From Cerrena zonata (lineage: Eukaryota > Basidiomycota > Agaricomycetes > Polyporales > Cerrenaceae), in contig JASBNA010000004.1 in assembly GCA_038087015.1 (NCBI GenBank), positions 124,001 through 188,000 on the forward strand: DNA of 64,000 nucleotides, read 5' to 3'. Positions 1 through 11,330 of the stretch are shown here, piece by piece. Numbering within the stretch: position 1 is the stretch's first letter; every line of letters begins with the position of its first letter. A program made the translations under genes and the position numbers. Below the pieces are notes generated by a model. The model searched no databases. It was not told the origin of the DNA and saw only the letters and a list, made by a program, of their open reading frames with translations.

Positions 1-1075
1 AAAGAAGGCCAGGAAAGAGAAGGATGAAGATGAGGGTGATCGTAAGTGTTCTTCCGTCGCCCTCTCCGGCAGATAAGCCAATTCCGAACTATTTGGGTCG
101 TCGTTGACACGATCGCTATGAACTTTACAGCTTTAGCGAAGGATCCTGACGCTATTAAGGTCAGAGATTGGAGACATAAGCTCCAAAAGGCCTTCCTCGG
201 CAAGATTGTACCTAAGGACGAGGTTAGCAAACCATCCATTCTCCCTGCGTCGTCATTTTCGCTCAATACTAGACTTCCCCCCTCGAAATTCTTCGATTTC
301 CCGGATTTTCACGATACTAGGATATGCCATCGCTCGCAGAACTGTTTACAACGGTCGAGAAATACGAGAACATGAACATTGGCTACCTCTCAGTAAGTCC
401 CTTTATCGTCTCTGGCACCTTTCCCCTTTTGCTGGCAGGTTATCATTGGTTCCCGTGCGGAGACGTCCGCATGCGTGCCCACGACCAACGCACATGATAC
501 CGAAAGCTTGCCAGCCTTACCAAATCCATACTAGGAAGAACAAATCGCTCATACGCTCTTTATTTTCATTTTTCTCCCCTTATCCCTGTTTATTATTCCT
601 TTAGTTCTCAAAAATCGGCAAAGTGATGCGTCACATACACGCTCTAACTCCCGACAAAGTACCGCGGGACGATGAATTCCACTTTAAGGATCGGGCAAAG
701 GCGTTGGTTGACAAATGGCATGACATTCTGAATGCTAACAAGACCCCGGCTGCGACAAACGGAAAAGAGGCTGCTTCCCCTGCTACAACAGAACCGACGA
801 AGGCGACTGCCGCGAATGGTGCTGTTGCGGAAAAGGCGGAACCGGCTGCTGTTGATGCTGCGGTGACGAATGGGACTAAGGAGGAGGAACCAGAGAAGAC
901 CGTGGCTCCTGCTGAACCTGTACCTACGGTGGTGGTGACCAAGGATTCGACACCAGCTGCTATGGATGTTGATGCGGACGCTAAGGGTGAAGCTGATGCA
1001 GATGCACCTGCAGATGCGGATGCTGCTGGTGATGAGAGTGTGTTGGCGGATGTTACTATGGCTGAAGCCACGTAA
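1..1075 (+). CDS. C-terminal part of a LEDGF/PWWP-type chromatin protein (5' truncated)
   Basis: Four exons are visible: 1-41, 131-222, 321-392 and 605-1075, ending in TAA at 1073-1075. The spliced product begins with a Lys/Glu-rich run cut by the window edge. It continues with a helical domain containing RDWRHKLQKAFLGK, FTTVEKYENMNIGYLS, FSKIGKVMRHI and FHFKDRAKALVDKWHDIL. This pattern of short helices ending in a WHxIL-type helix is what I know from TFIIS-N/LEDGF integrase-binding-like domains of fungal PWWP-domain proteins. The last 110 or so residues are Ala/Asp/Glu-rich and probably disordered. The PWWP domain itself would lie left of the window, so naming it as a PWWP protein is an inference. 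A chromatin or transcription-elongation role is expected from the family. All four exons join in one frame. Confidence 0.72.
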
Positions 1076-2440
1076 ATATGTAAGTCATTCGTCCGAATTT
1101 AGGAATTCGAGTTGTATCGATCTATTTTTTAATCGTGTGTACTGATAGATTTTTGTCTATATAGACGAGTTTGTGTGAAAGAAAGGCATAGTTGTATGTT
1201 CTATGTCGGTGTAGCGAGCAAGTGAAAAAAACTCATGTCGCGTAACATAGCCCTACCCGTTGAAACTTCTTCCATTGCTCCCGCGCAGTGCTCAACTCAC
1301 CTTCAGTTATGTACTGATCGCTACTTCCTCCTTTTACTTCTTGTCTGTATCATATCGACTCTCGGTGTCTTCTCATAGAAAGACATCCGAAGTGCTATGA
1401 AACGTCTCAAAGTCGGTGTTTGTTAGTTGGTTTTTCCCTCTCTTTATTTCATAGTTATCCTCCTTTTGTACGCATATCGTTTTTCCTCATTTCATATGGC
1501 CTCGCTTACTGTCCTGTCTGTTATTTCTAATCAAGTTGTTTTCTGTCTCCCTCTCTCGCGTCAGTCTGTAGCGTAAGACTGGATATGTTTAGATCATTTG
1601 TAGGCATGTAGGTAGGTCCTTAGCGTTTTTTAAGTGTCCATGGTATAATTATCTAGTATGCGAATCATCCTCTATCCCCTAACCCCTTCCACTCTACGCA
1701 TCACTAAGGACAGAGAGCATATTCGATTAGTGGGAGCTCGCAAATGTAGAAGGGGTACCACTAGCTTGTAGAACGCTCGCCATTTTCGCCTTCTGTAGAT
1801 GGCTTGCCTATTGATCGTAGCTGATCTTCGGTTTTCTTTGTGTCAATGCATCAGTACGGTGTACAAGTGAAATGTTGCAGGCGCACACATCCCGCTACAA
1901 CTGGAATCCATTTAGAGCCAGTGATCCAGTAGGAAGCCGACGAAGAAGTTGGGAAACTCCCTACAGAAATTCTGACGATAGCGGAGAAACAGGCGAAATT
2001 GGTATCGCACCTTTACCTGCCGTCAGTGTATTAGGGGATATGATTTAGACTGTGATTGGTCAATTGTGATATACAGAAACGGCGTGCCAAGAGGAACTCC
2101 ACTTGTGTGTATGTCAAGAAATGAGATTGGATGGACGTGGATCTATGGTATGGACAAACTTGGTGAGTATGCGATGATAGATAGATAAGTGATTGATTGG
2201 TGATTATAATCAGGAAGTCAAAACAGGAAAAGGGGGAGATAGGGAAAGAGAACAGAAAACCACGATGGAAAGGAAAAACCAGAAAGAGAAAGAATTGGAA
2301 TTAATAGAACCAAGCATCCCTTGAACCCAGATCCAGCCCAGATCATACCTCGTACGCTCCATAAAACGAACCGTCAAGGAACAATTGAAAAAAAAGTCCA
2401 GACATGCAGGGTCAGAGTTATTGGTTATGTATAAAAAACT
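1076..2440. other. Intergenic region between convergent genes, no gene seen
   Basis: About 1.36 kb holds the 3' flanks of the LEDGF-like gene (+) and the Sec2-like gene (-). It has pyrimidine-rich stretches around 1260-1680 and no reading frame with coding character on either strand. I see no tRNA and no repeat copies. Confidence 0.6.
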
Positions 2441-4035
2441 TTACACCTCCGCGGAAACACGAGGCGTATTACTGGCTGACCTCACGTCAGCCCACGGAGA
2501 CGATCCTTCATCGTCGTAACTGATTGGTCGTATTGATGAGGGTCGGCCTTCTGGAGATGGAGTGGGACGTGGAGAGGGCGTAGAGTCGGCTGAACCAGGT
2601 GTTGGGGGTATGAGATTGATTTTGTGGCCACCTTCTAGCTTAACCTTGCTTTCGGCTGACGGTGTCCTGGCTCCTTCAGGTGTGGGACTGGGACTGGGAC
2701 TAGGGCTGGGGCTGGGGCTGGAACTCGGACTAGGACTAGTGGTCGCATGGGACTCTGAATGGGGTACGATCGTCCTGGCAGATGAGGGTTGTTCTGGAAG
2801 TGAGAAGTTGGATGAAAGCGGCGATGAGATGGGAGACGAAGATGGTGGGGACTTGATCGCCCTCGCAGATGATGCCGAGAAATTCCGGGAATGCGAGAAC
2901 GAGTTGGTAAGGTCTGGAGAGTTAGTCTCACTTCCTATAGGGGTCCCGCGCTGACTCTCGACCAAACGCAAGGCACTACGCAGAGCTTCCTTTTCCGCTC
3001 GGGCTTCTCTCAATTCTTCTTCTGTCTCTGCGAGTTTCCGACGCTCGGTTGCGACCATGTTATTGGCCTATTATAGGGAGAAGCAGATCGTTGTTAGTCC
3101 CGGGCACAATATAACGGAGACAATAAAAGGCAATAACGACAATACACCATCATAGCGAAATCAAAAGAGGACGTACTTCTTCGAATAATGCCTGAGAAAG
3201 CGACTCAAGTTCAGCTTCCAACGCTTCCTTCGCATTGGTGGCTTCCTTCAATGCACTCCTTTCCTTTTCGAGCTCAGCTGAGAGCTTTGCCAATTCCTCT
3301 TCCTGTACGCTCGTCTCAGGGATTAACGACGGAAGTGATGCGGAGGTGAGATGCTGTGGTGGATGTCCATTCAAAGCTGGGGATCCCGGTACTCGCGGAG
3401 AAGATGGGAAACTGGAGGCAGTTGCACTGTTCGTGGCCGTACTACCGCCTCCGAATCGGAATCTAAAGAATCTCGAGTCGGAGGAAGGTGCTGGTGAAGG
3501 CATACTCGGTGAATAGGTATCCATAGATCGAGTACTGTCCGTGCTTTGTCGTCTACTGTCTCCTTGTTGTAATTCACGTTCCTTTTGCTCTTTAGCTCCC
3601 CATCGACGCCAGCCGACGTCTTTGGATGATCCGGGGACGTCTCGGTTGAGAGCATCTTCGAGCATCTCGTTGTTAGCGAGTGCAAGTTGGAGATTAGATT
3701 TAGCGAGGGTGAGCTCGGTCTGGAGTTCTGTTTGAGTTTTGTAGGCATCTTTGAGCAAAGTAGACTAATTTATGAATGGGAGTTTCTCCTTGAACGAATG
3801 TTATTGGAAATAGAACAGAATAAAGAATGCGTACGAGTTGTTCTACTCTTGAGATCGTCCGTGTCATACCATATCGTAGATCATCCTCCTGCCCATGCAT
3901 ATGCACGCGTTTGAGGTCATGAAGCTCTTCGTCTATTTCAGTGAATATGGGAGCTTTCGACGCCGCTATCGATAGACTAGCCGTTCGCCGGGGTAAGTTA
4001 TTTTTGCTGGGTGGATGGGCAGCGAATTGCAACAT
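2441..4035 (-). CDS. SEC2: Sec2-type Rab GDP/GTP exchange factor
   Basis: Three exons on the minus strand, 3835-4035, 3177-3764 and 2441-3067, give 1416 nt and 471 residues with all phases closed. The N-terminal 120 residues are heptad-rich. A long coiled coil spans about residues 225-310. Its core, across the exon 2/3 junction, reads LSQALFEE then ANNMVATERRK, the signature of the Sec2 exchange-factor domain that activates Sec4/Rab8 GTPases on secretory vesicles. The C-terminal half is Ser/Pro-rich and includes a short tandem Ser-Pro repeat. Start choice: ATG at 4033-4035, with an in-frame stop a few codons upstream; a further 5' exon cannot be excluded. The protein is shorter than yeast Sec2 (about 760 residues), lacking most of the long C-terminal tail. 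COG3 lies upstream in the same orientation. Confidence 0.8.
2674..2748 (-). repeat. Six-base tandem repeat coding Ser-Pro repeats
   Basis: The plus strand shows consecutive GGGACT/GGGGCT units with small variations. Read on the minus strand inside the Sec2-like gene they encode alternating Ser-Pro. This is a length-variable microsatellite in a disordered tail. Confidence 0.8.
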
Positions 4036-4333
4036 AGTGCACAGTTAAAGTATGTTAATGAGACAAAACCTAAATAATACGTGTTAGACCTCCAAGAACG
4101 AGCGACATATGATCGGCAAGATGATGATGTCGATTGACAAGGTTGAACGTACTGCAGAAAGGCACTATACTTTAGTAGGTATATCGAGAGAACTAACAGC
4201 TATGTAGTTCGATTCTGAGACAAGCCTAGTTGAGTAGTAGTCCTGTGAGAGTTTGAACGGTCGTGACTTTCGTAACAGCGTTGCCAGCGATGGGTATTAG
4301 GTACAGATCTGTCAGTTAGACAGCTAGCGTGCG

Positions 4334-4515
4334 TCAATAATGAACAAAGTAAGATGCTTTTGTGAGGACAAAGATGATAATGTTGGCTGTTGAGGTGTAT
4401 GCGTCGGTTACAGCAGTGTACGAGTGATTGAAGCTCGTGCCAGTGCCACCCGGCCGCAGGGTGATCGACACGCGCTGATCGCTTGTTGGGCCATCGACGA
4501 AATAAGAAATACAAG
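4334..4515 (-). other. Possible small coding segment, unassigned
   Basis: Between SEC2 and COG3 the minus strand has an open stretch ending in TGA at 4334-4336. It has protein-like composition (contains VDGPTSDQRVSITLRPGG and a hydrophobic end, NIIIFVLT). A splice acceptor could precede it, but I find no convincing start or second exon. It may be a terminal exon of a very small gene or chance. Confidence 0.2.
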
Positions 4516-4720
4516 TATGAAATTCTGCTGCGTGTTGTGGGGATACATGGCGGTACTAGGAACGCTACCGACGTCAATACCGTGATTTTATCTCAGTTTT
4601 ACTGTGGGCGCAATGGAAGGCATGTCATTTCCATCGGAGAACATCAACGTCCAGACCCGACAACGAATCAATGAAGTCCCTAACGACACACAACGTCACC
4701 TGCACCGGCCGCCAAGAGGC

Positions 4721-7700
4721 TCACGATGCACTACCACTACCAGTATTCGTTTCCGTCCCAGAAGAGAGTGGAGTAGTACCAGGTGGTTCACAGACATTAT
4801 GCAACAACACTCTCAGCCCTTCCTCCTTCCAAAATATATGAGACAATACGTCCCCATATTCACTCCCGACGGCCGCTGAAAATGCCAAATACTCTTCCAC
4901 TATCCTGTCTTGTACATGCCTGAGAAGGACGTTCACAGTACGATCGTCTTCAAGGTATAGTCGGAACCGAGCGATAGATGAATGTAAATCTCGCTGGCAA
5001 GCTTCGTGGAATGTTCGAAGGTGACCCCGCACGGAAGGAGCGTTGCTCCAGTCTTGTGTCGTAAGAGGTCTTCCTTTGTTAGCTTGAATTGCACGGTATG
5101 AGGTTAGTCTGTCGACCCATGTACGAAGATGTCCAACGACTGCATCGGCAGCGGAGGTAATGACGTCTTCACAAGCTTGCTTAAGATCGTGATCGATACC
5201 CTGGAGATTAATGGAAGGTTTAAGAAGAGGATTCCGGATAGAATGAAGGAAGGTGATTTACATGTTTGACATCGGTCAGGCTCTCATCTCTCGGCATACC
5301 AAGTGAGGCGAATAAAGCATTTGGTAGAAGAGAAGTCGTCCTTCCAAGCATCGACGCGAGAGTATCTGTTCCCAAGTACCATTTCAGGACAAATCAAATT
5401 GTAAAATGAATGAAGGAAACCTACCAGTGACTCCTGTCAAATCAACTTTCCGGTTCGCATCGTTACTCGAAAAGTCCAAATTTGTAGTCATTTCCTTTAA
5501 AATGAGAAGATGCCTGACAAGGAATAGTTGGCCATCCAACTTTGATTGTGGGTTCTTGGCTTTTAGATTTTCGGAGGCGGATAGGAGAGACTGCCGGCAG
5601 AGATTGACAGCCTCTTGGGCAATATCATCGAAAATGGCAGGCTAGGAGAGGAGAAACTGATTAATTTGGGGTACAGGACAAGCTCCAAGGAGCACTAATT
5701 AGGAGAGAGGATTACCTTAACGAAGTCGTGCAGCTGTGAGAGAACCCAGACAGTCTTCTCAAGTGTGGGATACCAGGTATCCCGTTTATCCAGGGACTTG
5801 AGTTGGAACAGCTGGCTCACACTTTCCTTTTCTTTGATCTCGAACCCGGATACTGGCTTTCGGGCAGCTATTTAATTTTGTGTAGGATGAAATTAGTAAA
5901 TGGATTTACAATTTGCAAGACGGAGTAGTTTGAATTGAAATGTGTACTCACCAACGAGTTTATCGGGGTAGGACAGGTCCTCCGCCTTCGGTACATAGTA
6001 CCTGATCTCACTCTGAATAACGGACTGGGCTTTGAAGAACAACCTCGTCTGAGCGTCCTGAAGGACCATCTGCAATAAGTGACTAATGTGCAATGCCTTG
6101 AGGCCCTTCCTCTGCCCCTTTGCTGGGGTATCCAGATCTACCGTGAGGTCGTCGAGATCATCTGAGTCCTCCGAGTCCGATTCTGAGTCTGGGACGGAGG
6201 GAACGTCAAGGACCATCAGGGCTTGTAGGACGGTGCATACTTCGCAGAGTGCCGTAAGTCGGGGTTCGTGGAGAATTCGGGGACGGAGGTCGTCATATAG
6301 ATAATCACAAAGATTCTCAAGATATTGGCTAGCGAGATAAACAAAAGCGTCAGAAAATGTGATTTAACAAATAAAAAAGGAAGTTCACTAGAGTTGGTCT
6401 TCTCCGCTATTAAAGAACGCCCGGAAGAGTTGGAACTCGTCCATACAGAGTTGTTTCAAATAACTACATCCCGCTCGTGTCTACGAGGAAGGGAAAAGGT
6501 CAGGAAATTAGACACATGCTAGCCAAAAGGACATATAGTTTACAAAGAGAGATACGTACGAGCTCGACTAGTTCTGTTCTAGTTGGATCCAGGCCCTTGA
6601 TTTCTTCGATTAGCCGGTTGACCAATAATCCTTTCCTAGCGGAGAAATAGGCTGTATGGCATTCCGCGAGAAGGGCAGAAAGTTCGTCTGGATGTGCGGC
6701 TGCACGCCGCTCGAGTTCTTTCAGAAGAGGTGCGAGTTGGGCGGAGACGGACACAAAACGCGTGTAGAGAAGGTGGGTTTGGGCTGTCGAGGAGACGTCC
6801 TGAGAAAGTGCTGTATGTCAGCGTTTGTGATAAGAGTGTGCATGATTATTGGTTAATAAGAATTACCTTCTCGGATAGTCTTTTCGAGACGTCAGATGTG
6901 AGAGCGCGTAGGGAGCCTACGAAGTACATCTTGATCAGGGTCATGGCTCGTGTTAGACATTGTTGGAAACGGAGGAGATAAATTTCCGCCTCTCGGAAGT
7001 GTCTCTGGGTCAGAGTATACATACTTAGAATTAGGGTATCCAATTGAGAAGCGAGAACTCACGTGTGACTTCAGATAGTCTATGCATATGTCTACACGCT
7101 CAACCATGTATAGGAAGTCCGTTTGAAGGACTAGCGACTCTCCGGGGTGGTTAAGCATCCGAGTTGCATTCTCTAGCTCCTGGAAATATTCCAATCGCTC
7201 GCCAATAGCTTCTGTCGTCTGCAGTAGCTTATCCTACATGTCACAAAATTAGACACGGTGATTAAAATCCAAGATTTGTGTGCTTACTCGCTCCTCAAGC
7301 AGCTGTTCGCAAGCACCCTTTAGACTCTTCCCTCCGTCTTCTACACTTCTCCAGCCTGACAACATTCCGTCAAGCTCATCGTCAACTTCATCAATTCTAC
7401 TCAATAGTCGGTCGCATGTTTCCAGATGTTCCGCAACGTTGGCTAAGTGAGCACGGAAATGGGCTTCTTGGCTGTGTGCCACAGAACGGTCAATCAATGC
7501 AAACCAGTCATAGAATTGTTGAGGGGTTTGGATGGGCAGCTTAGGATGTAATGTATGAGCCGCAGAATGTAAAGACCGTGGATTTGGGGTGGAAGGCCTT
7601 GAATTGGGGTGCTGTAGCTTATTTCGAATCCCTAGAGCCGGTGAAGATGGTCGTGACGGGCTATGTGGATCATCTACACTGAACTTGACAATGCGTTAGT

Positions 7701-7926
7701 TTATTTTGGTTGTCCTATATTTGGGCGTGTAAATGGGGACCCAACCAAGTCCACGCACCTTCGAAGGAAGTGTGCTCTGTTCACTCGCGGCTTTGACTAG
7801 GTTGACACTCCGCGTTTCGACCTCACTCAAGGGTGCTTTGGCTTCCCACTCTTCCAGCGATATTGCCGGCTTAGCATGTGGTGTGAGATTGGAGATGGTC
7901 TGTTGCCGTCGAGCACTGGCAGCCAT
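4721..7926 (-). CDS. COG3: Conserved oligomeric Golgi complex subunit 3
   Basis: Eleven minus-strand exons join in frame: 7759-7926, 7288-7683, 7063-7233, 6867-7004, 6560-6799, 6389-6480, 5952-6328, 5716-5867, 5425-5641, 5262-5365 and 4721-5200. They give 844 residues, close to human COG3 (828). The N-terminus has the family pattern SLEEWEAKAPLSEVE. FYDWFALIDRS and a coiled-coil region follow, then the Sec34-like core with ERLEYFQELENATRML, YLLRFQQCLTRAMTLIK and GCSYLKQLCMDEFQLFRAFF. The protein is a COG lobe A subunit tethering retrograde vesicles at the Golgi. Start: ATG at 7924-7926; an in-frame start 84 bases upstream (8008-8010) is possible. The gene starts head-to-head with the LAMTOR1-like gene, 434 bp apart. 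Confidence 0.93.
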
Positions 7927-8360
7927 GCGGTCCTGTACGGCAGGGTGTGTACAATGTAGGGTGACAGGTGTAAAGTATAGAACAGGCTCAGTGACTTCGC
8001 CGACCCGCATAGAGACGATAAGATCCTATGATCCCCCTTATCTTATCGGCGCGGACAATGTTAAGACCCTAACCCAGGGGGAAGTGATCGTGCTTCATTG
8101 CGCGGCTATTATTGCTGAAATAATATGTGGAAGGATATCTCTACTGTATTTCGCTCTCTCTCGTCTTCGTCTTCAACAGCCTACTCGTTCCACCGCTCTC
8201 TCTTGGTCACTCAGAACATTCATTCATTTCCCTAATACTGGCCCACGGTGAGAGGAACAGGCCGAGGACCCCAGCCACTGGCGCAAGGGGACCGCTCGCC
8301 AAACGTCAGGTTCCTAAGTTCTGACGCCTTTTGGCATCCACCAACACTTGTGCTCTCACT
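7927..8360. promoter_or_regulatory. Shared upstream region of COG3 and the LAMTOR1-like gene
   Basis: These 434 bp separate two divergent start codons and must hold both promoters. The middle is CT-rich (about 8140-8220) and there is no obvious TATA element. Bidirectional control is inferred from the geometry only. Confidence 0.5.
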
Positions 8361-9359
8361 ATGTGGGACGCCATCCTCTTTCTCATCTTCTGCTGTGGTC
8401 GCAGGCGGGAAAGACGGCATGTAAGCATGACTCCAACGCATGCTCCTTCATGACAAACCTCTAACTAAAAAACCTGCAGGCCGAGCCAAACGAACGGACT
8501 CACCTCCTTATCCAACCCTCCGACGATATCCTTCCGTATGTGACCCCTTTCCCAGGTTGGAATCAATTCATTGACCCTTAATTAAGGACCACCAACCCTG
8601 TTGTGGACCATCAGAAGTTGCGGGACAGACTAGGGACTATTGTCCGGTCCAAGGAAGGGTGCGTGCATATGCCTATCTCTGTCTCTTGACATGCCCAACC
8701 GGCCTTATCGTTCATATCTACCCTTCCTTCCTCTCTTGGCTCAAAACAGGAAAATGGTCAATGTAAATAACCCTCTTCCATTCAACCTCCATAACAAGTC
8801 TCTGCATGGCCAACTCGACGCTTCCTCCTCACGATCCGGTAGAAGCCTCTCAAGACAGAGAAGTCCAAGCCGGATGGCCGCAGATGTGCCTTCCAACGGA
8901 GATATATCTGATTACGACTCACCTATCGGAGATCAAGACGATGCACCGTCGTTGCAAACAAGCCGGTCCACGACTTCCCTACATCCGGGAGATGCATCCT
9001 ATCTTCCTCCGGACGCAGATCCCGAGAATGGCGTACGAAGACCTATCTTGAACGCCAGGATTGTGAGAGGTGTTCCTGGGTTCACTGTGGGTGGTGGACG
9101 TGTTGGGAGGAGTACGACGAGGGGTAGGACGGGTCGGTTCGGAGACGACAGAATACAACCTCTTACAAGCTCGCAAGATATTGGGAATTGCAACGGCGCT
9201 GCTGCTACTGAACCGAGTCTGGATGCTGGTACCTCGATATTGTCTGGCCCAAAATCTGGCGATGAAGAGGCCGCTCCAGGCTCTGATCTTGCAACACCCA
9301 TAGCCCCTCTTTCCAGGTTCGCGGATGCTGCCAAGATTTCACGCAGCTTTGGCGACTGA
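8361..9359 (+). CDS. LAMTOR1: LAMTOR1 (p18)-like late endosomal/lysosomal adaptor
   Basis: Four exons, 8361-8420, 8480-8535, 8587-8658 and 8750-9359, give 265 residues in frame, ending in TGA. Residues 1-20 hold a hydrophobic stretch followed by CCGRRRERR. Residues 21-75 carry the LAMTOR domain, with AEPNERTHLL, a TNPVVDHQKLRDRLGTIV segment and SKEGKMVNV. The rest is low-complexity, Ser/Gly/Arg-rich and longer than in animal LAMTOR1 (161 residues). The family anchors Rag GTPases on the lysosome or vacuole for TORC1 signalling (Ragulator, yeast EGO complex). The usual MGCC start that is myristoylated and palmitoylated is absent. Two adjacent cysteines after the hydrophobic stretch may be palmitoylated instead, but that is inference. 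Confidence 0.82.
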
Positions 9360-11064
9360 ATTTGAAGCGTTCACACTCCTTTCCTTTTCTTGCTTCTACT
9401 TCCTAATGCATGTGGTCGGGCCCGGTCAGCGGCTGCACGATGATGAACCCATGAATCTGAACACTCCTTCAAGTCGTTGTTTTCGCATTTTTCTCCCACT
9501 TCCGCCGGTTTTCTTGGTTCGTAGGCATACGGATTGCTTAATCTCGGACACCATGGATCATCTTCTGTAGCCTTTAGCTAATGATAACGTTCCGCGTTTT
9601 TCTTCCATCAGGAAATATATCTCATCCTTACATTCCGTTCTACCTTATAGCTTAACTTCGAATCCGCATGTCAGGATAGAACATTCAATGGACAGTACCA
9701 ATTTCCAAAACCGATACGCTGATCAGACACGGATGCGGCACGATTGGTGCACTTAAGGCGATCTAAACAGGCGCGGACCGACCCTCCCGCGAACCACTTT
9801 CGAATGAAGTTCTATTCCAAAAATTCCCCAACACGAGTCCGCCAACCGAGTGCAGAACTATCTGAAATAGGGCTTTTTTTAACCCAGCGGAGTAGCCTTA
9901 CGAACCCGCAGGAGAAGAGGAAAAACTGCTGCTCCTCTGCGTTTACTTGTAATTTTATCGCCCAATTGGGAGGACTGCGAAGCAAGGAAGAAAAATTCAG
10001 GCAGTTCGTGGCTGGCAACTGGTATGAGTAAGTAAGTGACCCAGAGTGAAGTTGCTTCGGCATCATACTTTGGGTCAAAACCCACGGTGTCAAAGGATTC
10101 CCCCATTGGCACTTTTAATACCGCCGAGAGGTACCTAGTTAACGTATTGGGTCATTCGAACTTCTTGGACGCCTTGTCTATGCGAAGCTGCATTCCCTGT
10201 AACATTCCGCAACCATCACACCGCTCGGGTACCCAAAACAATATGCATTATATTATAAATTAGTACGTGTTCAAGAGGATTGTGGAGGCCAAGATGAGAT
10301 CGTTTGGAAGTTAGTGTGACATGAGCGCGACTATTTCAATATGGAGAGGTACGCTTGTTCGGACGAGGTACCATTGTCACGAGAATAACGGTTAGATGGT
10401 GCCGTTATGTGCAAGAATCGTATGATTGGGGTACCAGGTACTCCCAGAGTTTCAAATTAAGGAGAATCACGGCACGCCTGCCACTTGAAGATGATGAGGA
10501 AGATAGAGAGATAGAACAAACCTTCTATAATCAATGTTACGCGTCTTCCAGGTTCTGGAACCCAAAGAGAGGGGGATAGAAGTCTGCGAGAGTTTGCTGT
10601 TTATTCTGAGAGTCGCACCGGCGCGGTTCACACGAGGCGGTTGAATGACAAAGATCTGGGTTGTACGGAATGCCGGATGAGGTGGTCTTACGCTGGAGTA
10701 CTGAGGGTGGGAAGAAGACAAGGAAGGTGAGCGAACAACCAGAAAAACGGAGTAAAGAAGTGATGCCCGGAAGATCTGGAGGACACAACTCACCAGTCAC
10801 GAGTGAAACGCCTGAGAGGGATGCTTGGTGAGACGGTGCAGATAGGCAGGAAGAAGCAAGAAGCACTTCACACACTAGTCTTAACGTGATTATAAAATAG
10901 ACAGAACATTGCTGTTTGATGCTTGGTGGCTGGAGCGAATGAATACTTGATGAACACCGCAAAACATGCAAAGTGCCAGCTGAAAGTTGAAATGCCGGAG
11001 GCCGATTCAATATCATGTACTCGTGATGAAACAAGATTGTTAGTGAGATGACAGATCTCAGAGG

Positions 11065-11330
11065 TTAGGTTATAGATCCTAGACTGAAAAGCTGAAGCAT
11101 GTTGGAGGCCATGCTGAACATGGCGTGGGGGTACATGTTGGCTAAGCTGCACAAATGTCGGCAGTCCGTCGCAAAAGTGGGCTTAGAACATGAGAGGAAA
11201 GCAGAATGAATGATCATCTTATGAGACATACTTACCGATGGGAGGCCGGACAATTCAAACAGATCTAGTCTTTCCGAGGAATATCCAAACGAGAGCCTTC
11301 CACCACGGTAATTCGCAACATGTCGAGTCC
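11065..11330 (-). pseudogene. Decayed C2-domain-like fragment
   Basis: On the minus strand a frame opens MLRITVVEGSRLDIPRKD and then meets TAG. Reading on in another frame gives LDLFELSGLPS, followed by a good GTAAG donor. After a plausible 54-nt intron comes FATDCRHLCS. A beta-strand with LRITVVEG, then DLF..GLPS and a following strand, is the usual start of a C2 domain, including those at the N-terminus of basidiomycete NACHT proteins. The in-frame stop and frame change suggest a relic. No intact downstream exons were found. The C2 assignment rests on pattern memory only. Confidence 0.3.

Noticed and set aside
631..1071. 146-codon open frame on the minus strand
   Set aside because: It is the antisense of the Ala/Asp/Glu-rich tail of the plus-strand gene. 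Low-complexity composition produces open antisense frames.
2562..2954. 130-codon plus-strand open frame rich in Gly-Leu repeats
   Set aside because: Shadow of the Ser-Pro repeat and Ser-rich tail of the Sec2-like gene on the other strand.
4517..4585. Short plus-strand frame starting MKFCCVLWGYMAVLG, resembling a signal peptide
   Set aside because: It stops after 22 codons and I find no donor that continues it. A signal-peptide look over so few residues is not evidence.
10537..11034. 165-codon minus-strand open frame
   Set aside because: No recognisable motif, unusual composition, and no splice structure typical of genes here.
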